Part shown: positions 16,963-25,004 of the stretch, one piece after another | Numbering within the stretch: position 1 is the stretch's first letter | Layout: each line of letters opens with the position of its first letter | Source: Sphingobium lactosutens DS20 | GTDB taxonomy: Bacteria > Pseudomonadota > Alphaproteobacteria > Sphingomonadales > Sphingomonadaceae | Assembly: GCF_000445105.1 (NCBI RefSeq) | Contig: NZ_ATDP01000106.1 | Coordinates: 186,001-250,000, forward strand | Direction: 5' to 3' | Length of the DNA stretch: 64,000 bases | Translations under genes and position numbers: made by a program | Notes under the pieces: generated by a model | The model's database searches: none | The model's input: only the letters and a program-made list of their open reading frames with translations | What the model was told of the DNA's origin: nothing

Positions 16963-18129
16963 TCACCCTTCGACGTCGACCCGCTTGACGGGCTGCACTT
17001 CGGCATAGGGCATGATCATCCGGCCGTCGGGCGCGGCCGTGAAGGTCGTCTGCGTCGGATAGGCAAATTCGATGCCGCGCTCGTTGAACTGGCGCAGGAT
17101 GGCGAGGCCGATATTGTGGCGGATTTTGTAGATGTCGTCCCATCCCGGCAGATAGACCTCGAACTCCAGTTCAAAGTCGAGGCTGGACGCGCCGAACCCG
17201 ACAAAACCCGACCGGACGAACGTGCCGCCCAGGTCGTCGACGATGCCTTTGAGGATATCAGGAATCTGTTCCGCGACGTCCGGGGGTGTCTGATAGATGA
17301 CGCCAATGGCGAATTTCAGCCGGCGATGGTCCAGCGTATGGTAGCTGGTGATTTCCTTTTGCAGCAGATTGGCGTTGGAAATCACCTTCTTCTCGCCCGT
17401 CAACGCGCGCAGGCGGGTGGATTTCAGGCCGATCTTCTCCACCGTCGCGGTGGTCGTGTCATAGGAAATGGATTCGCCCCGACGAAATGGCTTGTCGAAA
17501 ATGATCGACAGCGCGGCGAACAGGTCTGAGAAAATACCCTGCGCGGCAAGGCCGATGGCGATGCCGCCGATGCCAAGGCCCGCAACCAGGCCGGTGACGT
17601 TGACGCCCAGATTGTCGAGCACCATGATGGCTGCGACCGCGAACAGGGCCACCGTCACCAGCACGCGGATCAGGCCCATCGCGTTGGCCAGTGTTTCGCC
17701 CTGGCCATCCTCCGCCAGTGTGCGCCGTTCGATCAGGCCCAATATGACTTCGCGCGCCCAGATCGCGCCCTGCAACACGGTGGCGATGGTGAACAGGAAT
17801 ATGACGGTGCGATACAAGGCGGGCGGCGCGTCGGCATAGCCCACCACCAGGCGGGCGGACACCATCACCATGAAGAAGTGCGTGGTCTTGGCGACCGTGC
17901 GGCCGAGCACATTGGTATAGCCGATCGTGTCGCCGCGCGTGCCCTTGTACCGCTTGCCCACTCCCTTCAATGTGGCGAGCAGCAGATAGATGACGATCCC
18001 GGCGCCGATCGCAATCAGGATCTGAATATAATGAGCGGACAACCAATCTGACGTGTCCCTCCACATCGCCTGAATGTCCGGCGCGCGAAGGGGTTTTGTT
18101 GGGAGGGCGGGGTCTTTTGTGTCGGCCAT
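16963..18129 (-). CDS. Small-conductance mechanosensitive channel, MscS family
   Basis: A 388-residue inner-membrane protein. Hydrophobic helices at about 35-52, 78-97, 105-125, 150-170 and 172-200 precede the MscS core. The pore helix region GLVAGLGIGGIAIGLAAQGI has the Gly/Ala packing typical of TM3. It continues into the beta-domain with FDKPFRRGESI and GLKSTRLRALTGEKKVISNANL, then the alpha-beta vestibule. MscS channels release solutes on hypo-osmotic shock. This is a larger family member than E. coli MscS (286). It lies downstream of the topoisomerase gene on the same strand with a 90-base gap. Confidence 0.92.
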   Translation of the reverse strand: MADTKDPALPTKPLRAPDIQAMWRDTSDWLSAHYIQILIAIGAGIVIYLLLATLKGVGKRYKGTRGDTIGYTNVLGRTVAKTTHFFMVMVSARLVVGYADAPPALYRTVIFLFTIATVLQGAIWAREVILGLIERRTLAEDGQGETLANAMGLIRVLVTVALFAVAAIMVLDNLGVNVTGLVAGLGIGGIAIGLAAQGIFSDLFAALSIIFDKPFRRGESISYDTTTATVEKIGLKSTRLRALTGEKKVISNANLLQKEITSYHTLDHRRLKFAIGVIYQTPPDVAEQIPDILKGIVDDLGGTFVRSGFVGFGASSLDFELEFEVYLPGWDDIYKIRHNIGLAILRQFNERGIEFAYPTQTTFTAAPDGRMIMPYAEVQPVKRVDVEG

Positions 18130-18219
18130 GCCTGTCCTGTCTGTTGTCTAAGGGGGGGCAAGGCGGACTACCGGCCCGCCGCTTCTGCACCGGGGGGTAG
18201 AGCATGAACCCGGTCGGGT

Positions 18220-19227
18220 TCAAGCCGCCGCAGCCAGAGGCGTGCAATCGGCGATGTCGTCCAGGAAGGCGATCAGGCCCCGCTCCATCCGCGAAAGATA
18301 GCGCGTCCTGCGCGGCAATCGGACCGTGTCGCGCCACTCTTCCTGTCCATCCTTGCAGAGGGCAATGAGGGCGGGATGAATATAGGATTTGCGGCTGATC
18401 GCCGGCGTGTTGCCAAGCGCCTGCGCGACCGGGGCGATCATCGCCTTGAGCGATACCGGGCCGGTCGCCAACTGTTCGAACGCGATGACCGACGCGCCCC
18501 AGGTGCGGAAATGCTTGGCCGTAAAGGGCGCGCCCATGGCCTCGGCAATATAGGCGTTGACGTCGGACGAATTGATCGGACGCGCGTCGCCATCTTCGTC
18601 GAGATATTGGAAAAGATGCTGGCCGGGCAGATCCTGCACCTGCCGCACAAAGCGCAGCAGCCGGGTGTCCGTCACCGCCAGTTCCCGCTCCTTGCCCGAT
18701 TTGGCGCGATAGCGCAGCATGATCTTGCGTCCGCTGATGTCGAAATGCCGTCGCCGCAGGGTGGTGGCCCCGAAACTTTTGTTCGTGGTGGCATAATGTT
18801 CATTGCCCACGCGCAGCTTGGCAAGGTCGAGCAGGCGGACGACGGCGGCCAGTGTGCGGTCCTTGCGCAGGCCGCGCTTCGACAAGTCGCTGTCCAGCCG
18901 GGCGCGCAGCTTGGGCAAGGCGCGGCCGAAGTCCGGGCAACCGGCATATTTGGCCGCTTCCTGCGCAGCGCGAAAATCGGGATGATAGCGATATTGCTTG
19001 CGTCCCTTGTCGTCATATCCGGTCGCCTGGATATGGCCGTAGGGCGACGCGCAGAACCAGCAGTCACGGTAGGCGGGGGGCAAAGCGATGGCGTTCAGCC
19101 GATCGATCTCGTCACGGTCGGTAATCCGCTGCCCGTCGCCATCATAATAGGCCCATCCGCGTTTGAGCGCGCGTCGCGTGATGCCGGGGCTGGTGTCGTT
19201 GGTGTGGACGAGTGCGGGCTGGGCCAT
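18220..19227 (-). CDS. DNA topoisomerase IB (poxvirus type)
   Basis: A 335-residue bacterial topoisomerase IB that relaxes supercoils through a 3'-phosphotyrosyl intermediate. The N-terminal domain has WAYYDGDGQRITD, IALPPAYRDCWFCASPYGHIQATG and GRKQYRYHPDFR. The catalytic domain shows Arg139 in KLRVGNEHY, FRTWGAS (Arg241) and the active-site Tyr282 in SRKSYIHPAL. An in-frame start at 19317 is rejected because ATG 19227 begins the conserved sequence behind GAGAAGGAAAAT. It is transcribed divergently from the PfpI-type gene, and the shared 105-base gap carries sites resembling EcfG stress promoters in both directions. Confidence 0.92.
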   Translation of the reverse strand: MAQPALVHTNDTSPGITRRALKRGWAYYDGDGQRITDRDEIDRLNAIALPPAYRDCWFCASPYGHIQATGYDDKGRKQYRYHPDFRAAQEAAKYAGCPDFGRALPKLRARLDSDLSKRGLRKDRTLAAVVRLLDLAKLRVGNEHYATTNKSFGATTLRRRHFDISGRKIMLRYRAKSGKERELAVTDTRLLRFVRQVQDLPGQHLFQYLDEDGDARPINSSDVNAYIAEAMGAPFTAKHFRTWGASVIAFEQLATGPVSLKAMIAPVAQALGNTPAISRKSYIHPALIALCKDGQEEWRDTVRLPRRTRYLSRMERGLIAFLDDIADCTPLAAAA

Positions 19228-19247
19228 ATTTTCCTTCTCGTGCCGCA

Positions 19248-19273
19248 AAACCCGCCGTTCATCGCTTCGTTCC
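19248..19273 (-). promoter_or_regulatory. EcfG-like stress promoter of the topoisomerase IB gene
   Basis: On the minus strand GGAAC (19273-19269) and GTTT (19251-19248) are separated by 17 bases, close to the alphaproteobacterial EcfG pattern GGAAC-N16/17-CGTT. The start codon lies about 20 bases downstream of the -10 element. Confidence 0.4.
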
Positions 19274-19298
19274 GCAACTCCGTCGCTGCTCACCCGTT
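19274..19298 (+). promoter_or_regulatory. EcfG-like stress promoter of the PfpI-type gene
   Basis: GCAAC (19274-19278) and CGTT (19295-19298) are separated by 16 bases, one mismatch from the EcfG pattern. It abuts the -35 element of the divergent promoter, forming GTTCCGCAAC. The ATG is 34 bases downstream. Confidence 0.38.
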
Positions 19299-19332
19299 GA
19301 AAGGGCCTCACCCCCAAGCGAAGGAATATTTC

Positions 19333-19887
19333 ATGCCAGCCATTGAGCAGAGCCGCATCCTCATCGTCGCCACCGACGGGTTCGAACAGTCAGAACTGTT
19401 CCAGCCACGCCAGAAGCTGATCGACGCCGGCGCGAAAGTCACGCTCGCGTCGCCCGCCACCGATCCGATCCAGGGCATGCAGCATGATGAAAAGGGCGAC
19501 ACGATCACGCCCGACATAACTTTGGAGTCCGTGAAGATCGAGGATTATGACGGTCTGATACTGCCCGGCGGTGTCGCCAATCCCGACACGCTGCGGACCA
19601 ACGAACGCGCCGTGCGCATCGTGCGCGACTTCGTGGCTTCGAGCAAGCCGGTCGCCGCCATCTGCCATGGTCCCTGGCTGCTGGTCGAGGCCGATTGCGT
19701 GGATGGCAAGACCGTCACATCCTGGCCGTCGGTGCGCACCGATCTGGCCAATGCGGGTGCGCGGGTGGTCGATCAGGAGGTGGTCGTTGACGGCAATCTC
19801 ATCACCAGCCGCAATCCGGATGACATCCCCGCCTTTGTCGACGCCTTCAAGAAGGCGGTGACGCAAGCGGCCGCGGTGCCCGCCTGA
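19333..19887 (+). CDS. PfpI/DJ-1 family protein (type 1 glutamine amidotransferase-like)
   Basis: A 184-residue cytoplasmic protein of the DJ-1/PfpI superfamily. The nucleophile elbow is AAICHGPWLL with Cys111 and His112. The N-terminal RILIVATDGFEQSEL carries the partner Glu, and LILPGGVANPD is the conserved loop. Members include stress proteins with glyoxalase, deglycase or protease activities; the exact reaction cannot be told from sequence. ATG 19333 follows AAGGAA. A much longer in-frame extension to 18376 runs through the antisense strand of the topoisomerase gene and is rejected. An EcfG-like promoter upstream suggests stress induction. The last 41 bases overlap the convergent gene's 3' end. 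Confidence 0.9.
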   Translation: MPAIEQSRILIVATDGFEQSELFQPRQKLIDAGAKVTLASPATDPIQGMQHDEKGDTITPDITLESVKIEDYDGLILPGGVANPDTLRTNERAVRIVRDFVASSKPVAAICHGPWLLVEADCVDGKTVTSWPSVRTDLANAGARVVDQEVVVDGNLITSRNPDDIPAFVDAFKKAVTQAAAVPA

Positions 19888-20566
19888 ACCGGCTGCTGAC
19901 GGCGCCGTCCCATTGCCAGGGCATGGGGCGGCGGCGCAGCGTCGACAGATGCGCCAAAGCCATTGTGGCGCCGACGGCGATCAACGGTAATGCAAAGGGC
20001 AGTATCTGAGGAAACGCGATTGTCGATCCGATAGCGAAGGCGACGCTTATGACGGCCGAAACGGTCATGCGGATGTCGCCGTCCGGCCCTCGAAGCCAGA
20101 GAATGCCGGTCGCAATCCCCGCCATGAATGCGAAGGCCAAGCGGGCATCGCCGGTATCGATAACGCCGAGCGCCCCCACCAGCATCAACAGAAAAGCTGC
20201 GGTCACGGGACGGGTCGTCTGGCGCATCAGGCGAACGGATGCCGGATAGAGCAGCAGCTCGCTGACAATTGCTGCAAGGCCTATCGCTTGCGCATCCTGC
20301 GGCCGGTGCGCGATGATCGCGACGATCACCATGGCGCCCCAGGGCATCAGCCGCGCCGGCGCCATGCGGATATGACTGATCCAGTCCAGCGCGCCGTTCC
20401 GCGCGTTCCATCGCCGATCCGCCAGCCGCAACTGGAACCCTCCGATCAGGAACAGCGCCTCCGCGCCCCATGGCAGCCATTCGCTCCGCCCCAGCCATGG
20501 CAGCGCCAAAAACAGCCCTAGCACCAGTCCATGCGTCACATTGAGCGGCGCCATCTCCCTCTTCAT
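19847..20566 (-). CDS. Polytopic membrane protein in the exosortase-A associated group, unknown function
   Basis: A 239-residue hydrophobic protein with about seven membrane segments, for example LVLGLFLALPWLG, MPWGAMVIVAIIA, TAAFLLMLVGALGV, LAFAFMAGIATGI and VISVAFAIGSTIAF. The start ATG at 20566 overlaps the stop of the glycosylation-ligase gene as ATGA, so it is translationally coupled. The basic tail (LSTLRRRPMPWQW onward) overlaps the 3' end of the convergent PfpI-type gene by 41 bases. An in-frame extension to 21622 is a shadow of the ligase gene. I recognise no domain. Its coupling to the ligase suggests a role in exopolysaccharide or protein glycan assembly. Confidence 0.65.
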   Translation of the reverse strand: MKREMAPLNVTHGLVLGLFLALPWLGRSEWLPWGAEALFLIGGFQLRLADRRWNARNGALDWISHIRMAPARLMPWGAMVIVAIIAHRPQDAQAIGLAAIVSELLLYPASVRLMRQTTRPVTAAFLLMLVGALGVIDTGDARLAFAFMAGIATGILWLRGPDGDIRMTVSAVISVAFAIGSTIAFPQILPFALPLIAVGATMALAHLSTLRRRPMPWQWDGAVSSRFRRAPRPLASPPS

Positions 20567-21933
20567 GCGATGGCCCCATTGCCCAAGGCGATGGCCCTGT
20601 CCAATTGCTGTTTGGCGGCTGTCTTGCGCTTGCGCGTCAGATAGGTATCGAGCCCGATCTGCAATGCCAGCATCATGAAGATGAAGGGCTGGTAGGCGAT
20701 GCCGACGAACAGCGATCCGATCATGTAGATGATATGTCCCTGTTGCAGGGCCAGCGCAAAGGGCGCGACCCACGCCTCGTCCGAGCCGTCGCGCTTGCGA
20801 TAGGCGCGGCGGATAGCCTCTGTACGAATGAAGCAGATGAGGTGCAGCAGCGCCCAGACGGCAAAGCCGAAATAGCCCTGTTCGCCCAGCAGCTCGAAAT
20901 AGGCACTGTGATAGGCGCGCCCCCGGTCCGTCACCAGCCGGCGCTCGACCCGCGTGCCACCGCCGTCCGTGACGGTGCTCTGGGCAAAATAGGTGAAGCT
21001 GTTCTGGAGGTAATTGTCGAAGCCGCCCCCGCCCGGATGCTCCTTCACATAGTCGAGCGTCCACATCCAGACCGCGACACGCGTGGAGGCGCTTTCGTCG
21101 CCCTGGTGATTCTCGATCGTCTGCATCCGCTGGGTGAAGCTGGCCGGCAGGAAGGGGATGGAGATGAGTGCCGCCAGCAGCATCAGTGGGCCGTAAACGA
21201 ATTTGCGCTTCGAGCGCATCAGCATCAGCCCCGCCAGTATGACGATGCAGACGAGGCCGGTACGCGCTTCGGTGCCCACAGGCATCAGCAGGCAGGCGAG
21301 GCACAGGCAATAGCAAAACGTCTTCACCTTCCAGTCGGGCGGAAAGACCGTGCCATGTTTCGACAGCCACAGGATCAGCGGTATCAGCGAGATCGCAACG
21401 CAGGATATGATGCTGCCTTCGTAGAGACCGCTGTTGTTTTCCACCATCAGGTTGAGCACGCCATAGCCGCCGCCCGACAGGGCCGTCTTCATGCCGCCAT
21501 TGATGATGATCGTGCTGGCGCACAGCACCATGAACAGCGCCAGCGCTTCGATTCGCAGTCTTGTGCGCAGCACCAGCGGCAAGAAGACGCCCGCGATGAT
21601 CGCCTTCCACACCCAATTCCATTTGGTCAGCGCTTCAACCGGGAAATCGGCCGTCAGCGTGGTATAGCCGCACCAGGCGAGCAGCAGCAGCATCAGCCCC
21701 TGTCGCGCGGAAAAGCGGCAATCCTTCTTGTCATCGACCAGCAGCCACGCGCCCACCATCATGGCAAAGGCGATCGCGGAAATCGGGATCGAATTGAGCA
21801 GGAAATAGGAAAGTCGCTGCGGCGAAACGATGTCGATATAGGCATAGACCGCGACCAGCAGGAACGGCCGCCGTAGTCCCATCAACCCGAACAGGCCGAG
21901 AAACGCGATGAAGAACAGGTCACGCATCGCCAT
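20563..21933 (-). CDS. Putative O-glycosylation ligase, exosortase A system-associated
   Basis: A 456-residue inner-membrane protein of the Wzy/O-antigen ligase superfamily, matching the exosortase-A associated ligase family. It has about ten helices. The N-terminal part (LFFIAFLGLFGLMGLRRPF, YIDIVSPQRLSYF) is the typical DUF5935-like region. The large periplasmic loop near residues 270-350 holds RVAVWMWTLDYVKEHP and AYHSAYFELLGEQGYFGF, where the ligase histidine and arginines lie. Such proteins are thought to transfer or polymerise glycans linked to PEP-CTERM secretion systems. It starts at ATG 21933 (or 21927), overlapping the 40-residue gene upstream, and is coupled to the membrane protein gene downstream. 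No exosortase is present in the window. Confidence 0.85.
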   Translation of the reverse strand: MAMRDLFFIAFLGLFGLMGLRRPFLLVAVYAYIDIVSPQRLSYFLLNSIPISAIAFAMMVGAWLLVDDKKDCRFSARQGLMLLLLAWCGYTTLTADFPVEALTKWNWVWKAIIAGVFLPLVLRTRLRIEALALFMVLCASTIIINGGMKTALSGGGYGVLNLMVENNSGLYEGSIISCVAISLIPLILWLSKHGTVFPPDWKVKTFCYCLCLACLLMPVGTEARTGLVCIVILAGLMLMRSKRKFVYGPLMLLAALISIPFLPASFTQRMQTIENHQGDESASTRVAVWMWTLDYVKEHPGGGGFDNYLQNSFTYFAQSTVTDGGGTRVERRLVTDRGRAYHSAYFELLGEQGYFGFAVWALLHLICFIRTEAIRRAYRKRDGSDEAWVAPFALALQQGHIIYMIGSLFVGIAYQPFIFMMLALQIGLDTYLTRKRKTAAKQQLDRAIALGNGAIA

Positions 21934-22042
21934 GCGGCTCCTGCGCCGGCGGATCGCGATCCAGACCGGCGCGCGGCAACAGCCGCCACGCAGCGAGCAG
22001 GATCACGCCATGGCTGATCAGCAGGGACAAAGTGTCTATCAT
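21920..22042 (-). CDS. 40-residue membrane protein upstream of the glycosylation ligase
   Basis: The minus strand from ATG 22042 to TGA 21920 encodes 40 residues. It begins MIDTLSLLISHGVILLAAWR, a single hydrophobic helix, then a charged tail with RAGLDRDPPAQE. Its 3' end overlaps the ligase start by 8-14 bases, a layout seen with translationally coupled genes. The ribosome binding site is weak (AGCGAGCC). No other explanation fills the gap between the ligase and the divergent glycosyltransferase. I do not recognise the family. A bitopic small subunit for the ligase is a reasonable guess. Confidence 0.55.
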   Translation of the reverse strand: MIDTLSLLISHGVILLAAWRLLPRAGLDRDPPAQEPHGDA

Positions 22043-22131
22043 GGCTCGCTTGGACTATCGCTTCGGAACTTATGTCCTAGCCTGACAGAGTTGACGGGGC
22101 GTTAAACCTTTTGCCGCAAAAAGGGCTGGCT

Positions 22132-23358
22132 ATGACTCGCATTCTTCATGTGCTGGACCACAGTCTGCCGATGCACAGCGGCTATACGTTCCGGACCCGG
22201 GCGATTCTGCGTGCGCAGATTGGCAAGGGGTGGGATGTGCGTGGCATTACCGGGCGGCGGCACAGCGCGGCCGGGCCGGACGAGCAAATGGTGGACGGTC
22301 TGATTTTTCACCGCACGGCCGGACCGCCGGCGACCGGCAATGCGCTTGTGCGTGAATGGCGCGATATCGCCGCGCATGCGGACGCGATCGAGGCATTGGT
22401 GCGGCGGTGGCGGCCGGATGTGATCCATGCCCATTCGCCGGTGCTGAACGCGATGGCCGCACAGCGCGTCGCGCGGCGGCACGGCATTCCTCTGATCTAC
22501 GAAATCCGCGCTTTCTGGGAGGATGCGGCGGTCGGCAACGGTACGGGGCGCGAAGGCAGCCCCCGTTATTGGCTGACGCGGCAACTGGAAACCCGCGCCG
22601 TGCGCGAGGCGGATGCGGTCGCGGTGATATGCGAAGGGCTGCGCGGCGATCTGGTCGCGCGGGGCATTGATCCGGCCAAGATCATCGTGTCGCCCAATGG
22701 CGTCGACATGGATCAGTTCGGCGCGCCGGTGCCGCGCGATCCGGAATTGACGGCGAAGCTGGGGCTGGCGGGAGCCGACGTGGTCGGTTTCATCGGCAGC
22801 TTCTATGATTATGAGGGGCTGGACGACCTGATCGCCGCCATGCCGCGACTCGTGCGCGCCCGGCCGCGGGCCAAGCTGCTGCTGGTGGGGGGCGGACCGA
22901 TGGAGCAGGCGCTGCGGGCACAGGCGATGGCGTCGCCCTTTGCCGATCATATCGTCTTCGTCGGTCGCGTGCCGCATGATGAGGTCGAACATTATTATGC
23001 GCAGGTCGATGTGCTGGCCTATCCGCGCAAGGCGATGCGGTTGACCGATCTCGTGACCCCGCTCAAGCCGCTGGAGGCGATGGCGCAGGGCAGGCTGGTG
23101 GCGGCATCGAACGTCGGCGGTCATCGCGAACTGATCGAGGATGGAGTGACGGGCGCCTTGTTCGCGCCCGACGATCCGGCGGCGATCGCGCGGTCGCTTG
23201 CCACGCTGTTTGCCGATCGCACGATATGGGACGAGCGCCGCCAGGTTGCGCGGGCCTATGTCGAGCGTGAACGCACCTGGTCATCGAACATACTGCGTTA
23301 CGAACCTGTTTACCAACTGTTGTTAGCACGGTCGCGTGAGAGTCGCGCGGCGGCGTGA
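22132..23358 (+). CDS. Glycosyltransferase, exosortase A system-associated (GT4 type)
   Basis: A 408-residue cytoplasmic GT-B glycosyltransferase. The N-terminal MTRILHVLDHSLPMHSGYTF with HSPVLNAMAAQRVAR is typical of the exosortase-A associated family. The C-terminal domain has VSPNGVDMDQF, the nucleotide-sugar region LLLVGGGPMEQALR and the acidic end EAMAQGRLVAASNVGGHRE. ATG 22132 is chosen over an in-frame start at 22111. The gene is divergent from the ligase group across 89 bases; together they probably assemble one glycan. Sugar donor unknown. Confidence 0.87.
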   Translation: MTRILHVLDHSLPMHSGYTFRTRAILRAQIGKGWDVRGITGRRHSAAGPDEQMVDGLIFHRTAGPPATGNALVREWRDIAAHADAIEALVRRWRPDVIHAHSPVLNAMAAQRVARRHGIPLIYEIRAFWEDAAVGNGTGREGSPRYWLTRQLETRAVREADAVAVICEGLRGDLVARGIDPAKIIVSPNGVDMDQFGAPVPRDPELTAKLGLAGADVVGFIGSFYDYEGLDDLIAAMPRLVRARPRAKLLLVGGGPMEQALRAQAMASPFADHIVFVGRVPHDEVEHYYAQVDVLAYPRKAMRLTDLVTPLKPLEAMAQGRLVAASNVGGHRELIEDGVTGALFAPDDPAAIARSLATLFADRTIWDERRQVARAYVERERTWSSNILRYEPVYQLLLARSRESRAAA

Positions 23359-23379
23359 ACGGAAGCGAAGGTCGAGAGG

Positions 23380-24324
23380 GTGAACAGGGCGAGCGCCAGA
23401 CGGGGAACGGCCATGGCGGCGCTGGCGGGCGTCGCGGCCGCCGTGGCCTTGCTGGCTACGCCGGTCGGCCTGCTGGAAATGCTGGTGGCGTCGAGTGGCC
23501 TGAGCGAAGCCTTGCCAGCCGCCGCCCCGCCTTTGGGTTTGACCGCCCGGCTGACGATGGCGGTGTTTGTAGGTGTGTTGATAGCCGGTGCAGTGGCGGC
23601 AAGCGTCCGCGATCCGCGCCGGGCGGATGACGAACAGGATATGGACGGGCGACAGCGTAGCGCCCAGGGAGCAAGACAGATGGGTTTCGCCTTTTCCAAG
23701 CTGACAGCCCTGGCGCGGGGTCGCGCTGCACCAATTAGAATCCCGGACGCTCCGGCGCTTCGCCGTGCCGATGCGCATCCCGACGCACCGCCGCGTCCGC
23801 CGATCTTTGCCAGCCGGGATTTCGATGGCGTGGAAATTTTCGCCCGTCCTGACGCCAAGCGGCGCCCCCTGATCGTTGCGCCCGAACCCGAATCGCAATC
23901 GGTGGTGCCGATGCAGGGTGTTGCCAGGCCGTCGCCGGATCATGCGCGCGAAGCGGATCAGCCGACACCGTCCTTTGCGCGCCCCGCCGACAAAGGCGGG
24001 CCGAGCGCCGATCCGGTGGCGTTTGAGGCTGATGTCGAAGAGATTGCAGGCGATGAGGCTGAACGGTGCGTTGAGCAGGAGGCGGCTAACGTCGTCCGTC
24101 CTTCGCCGCCCCCGCTGCCTACCCATGGCTTGTCCGTTGCCGAACTGACTGATCGACTGGAACGGGGGCTGGCCTCGCGCCGCCGCGCCACCACTGCGCC
24201 GGTACTGGCCGACATGCCGGTCGCGCCAGCCGTGCCGGTCCGCGACAGCGTGGCGCCCGATGCGGACGAGGCATTGCGGGCGGCGCTTGGCACCTTGCGC
24301 ACGATGGCCGCACGCCGCCGCTGA
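23380..24324 (+). CDS. Membrane-anchored protein of unknown function
   Basis: A 314-residue protein with two hydrophobic segments at about 11-33 (AALAGVAAAVALLATPVGLL) and 57-75 (LTMAVFVGVLIAGAVAAS), then a long low-complexity, Pro/Ala/Asp-rich cytoplasmic region to the end. The C-terminal part has a short helix LSVAELTDRLERGLASRRR and DEALRAALGTLRTMAARR. The start is GTG 23380, directly after GAGAGG; ATG 23413 with a GGGGAA site is an alternative. It lies 21 bases after the glycosyltransferase, so co-transcription is likely. No domain is recognised; similar proteins seem confined to sphingomonads. Confidence 0.6.
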   Translation: MNRASARRGTAMAALAGVAAAVALLATPVGLLEMLVASSGLSEALPAAAPPLGLTARLTMAVFVGVLIAGAVAASVRDPRRADDEQDMDGRQRSAQGARQMGFAFSKLTALARGRAAPIRIPDAPALRRADAHPDAPPRPPIFASRDFDGVEIFARPDAKRRPLIVAPEPESQSVVPMQGVARPSPDHAREADQPTPSFARPADKGGPSADPVAFEADVEEIAGDEAERCVEQEAANVVRPSPPPLPTHGLSVAELTDRLERGLASRRRATTAPVLADMPVAPAVPVRDSVAPDADEALRAALGTLRTMAARRR

Positions 24325-24333
24325 TCCACGTTC

Positions 24334-24706
24334 CTACCAGTCGCGGATGGTCAAAGCCGACAACTGAACCCATGGTTCGTCGTCCACATTACCATGCGCA
24401 TCGACGGTGATGTCGGCGACAAAATGGCCGGGCAAGGCCCATTCCGCTTCGTCAAGGCCAGCGATCAATCGATCCTTCTGATCCTGCGCCTTGGGGCCGC
24501 TGAAGCGAAGGCGAATTGCATGCCGCCGCCCCTCGAACAGGGCGCTGGCCCAAGGGGCGACTGGTTGCACGGTCGACCACCGTCGGGCGGCCCGCCCGCA
24601 GCAGCAATTGCGCTAGCAGAAGCGGCAGGGGATCCGTTCCGCGCCGCTCGATCGCTTTATTTCGGAGCAGATTGGCGCGGCCAAAATGTGCATCCATGCT
24701 TGTCAT
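24334..24706 (-). pseudogene. Frameshifted conserved hypothetical gene
   Basis: Two minus-strand frames join into one sensible protein if a single base is removed. The first, from ATG 24706 with an AGGAG site, encodes MTSMDAHFGRANLLRNKAIE and runs to GRPTVVDRATSRP. There it enters a frame that soon loses sense. The second frame continues WASALFEGRRHAIRLRFSG and ends QLSALTIRDW at 24334. The switch lies in CCCCTTGGG near 24555. With one base fewer, the text reads RPWASALFEGRRH, which is how I expect the intact family to look. The gene starts in ATGA overlap with the upstream small gene. It is either a disrupted gene or a sequencing error in a short homopolymer; function unknown. Confidence 0.55.
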
Positions 24707-24888
24707 TGGCCTTGGCTCCTGCGATAAGTGTTCATGAAATGTTCCACGCGCTTCGTCAGTCGCGCTCCCGGTTCGCGGCCGCGCCGCAGGTCGAACACCA
24801 GCCGCGGATCGCGGGCGCTACTGCGACCAAAGCGCGTAGGCGGCATGTCATTTTGACGCAGGAAAGTTTCGATCAATGGCAGCAGCAT
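24703..24888 (-). CDS. Small conserved protein of unknown function
   Basis: A 61-residue basic, soluble protein: MLLPLIETFLRQNDMPPTRF, then GRSSARDPRLVFDLRRGREP and a C-terminal KRVEHFMNTYRRSQGQ. The MPPTRFGR...DPRLV..LR.GREP pattern looks like a helix-turn-helix of a small regulator family common in sphingomonads, but I cannot name it. The start is ATG 24888; an in-frame start at 24924 is weaker. Its stop overlaps the ATG of the frameshifted gene, so the two form an operon divergent from the S24 regulator gene. Confidence 0.65.
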   Translation of the reverse strand: MLLPLIETFLRQNDMPPTRFGRSSARDPRLVFDLRRGREPGARLTKRVEHFMNTYRRSQGQ

Positions 24889-24987
24889 TAGCCCGTATCT
24901 CCCCGTTGAAGGCGACTCACCCAATGCGAGTCGATGTGAATATTCCTATCTACTTCCCCCTATTTTCCTACTTGTCTATGAAAAATC

Positions 24988-24997
24988 TTATCGATAA
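24988..24997. promoter_or_regulatory. Palindromic candidate operator before the S24 regulator gene
   Basis: TTATCGATAA is a perfect 10-base palindrome seven bases before the ATG at 25005, in an AT-rich, pyrimidine-biased gap of 116 bases between divergent genes. Autoregulation by the downstream HTH protein is inferred only from position. Confidence 0.3.
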
Positions 24998-25004
24998 TGG
25001 ATAG

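Noticed and set aside
18376..19332. Long in-frame extension of the PfpI gene
   Set aside because: It is antisense to topoisomerase IB; the extension is Arg-rich with no domain, and the AAGGAA site supports ATG 19333.
20605..21876. A 423-codon plus-strand frame opposite the glycosylation ligase
   Set aside because: Its composition (Gln/His/Arg-rich) is typical of a reverse complement of a membrane protein gene.
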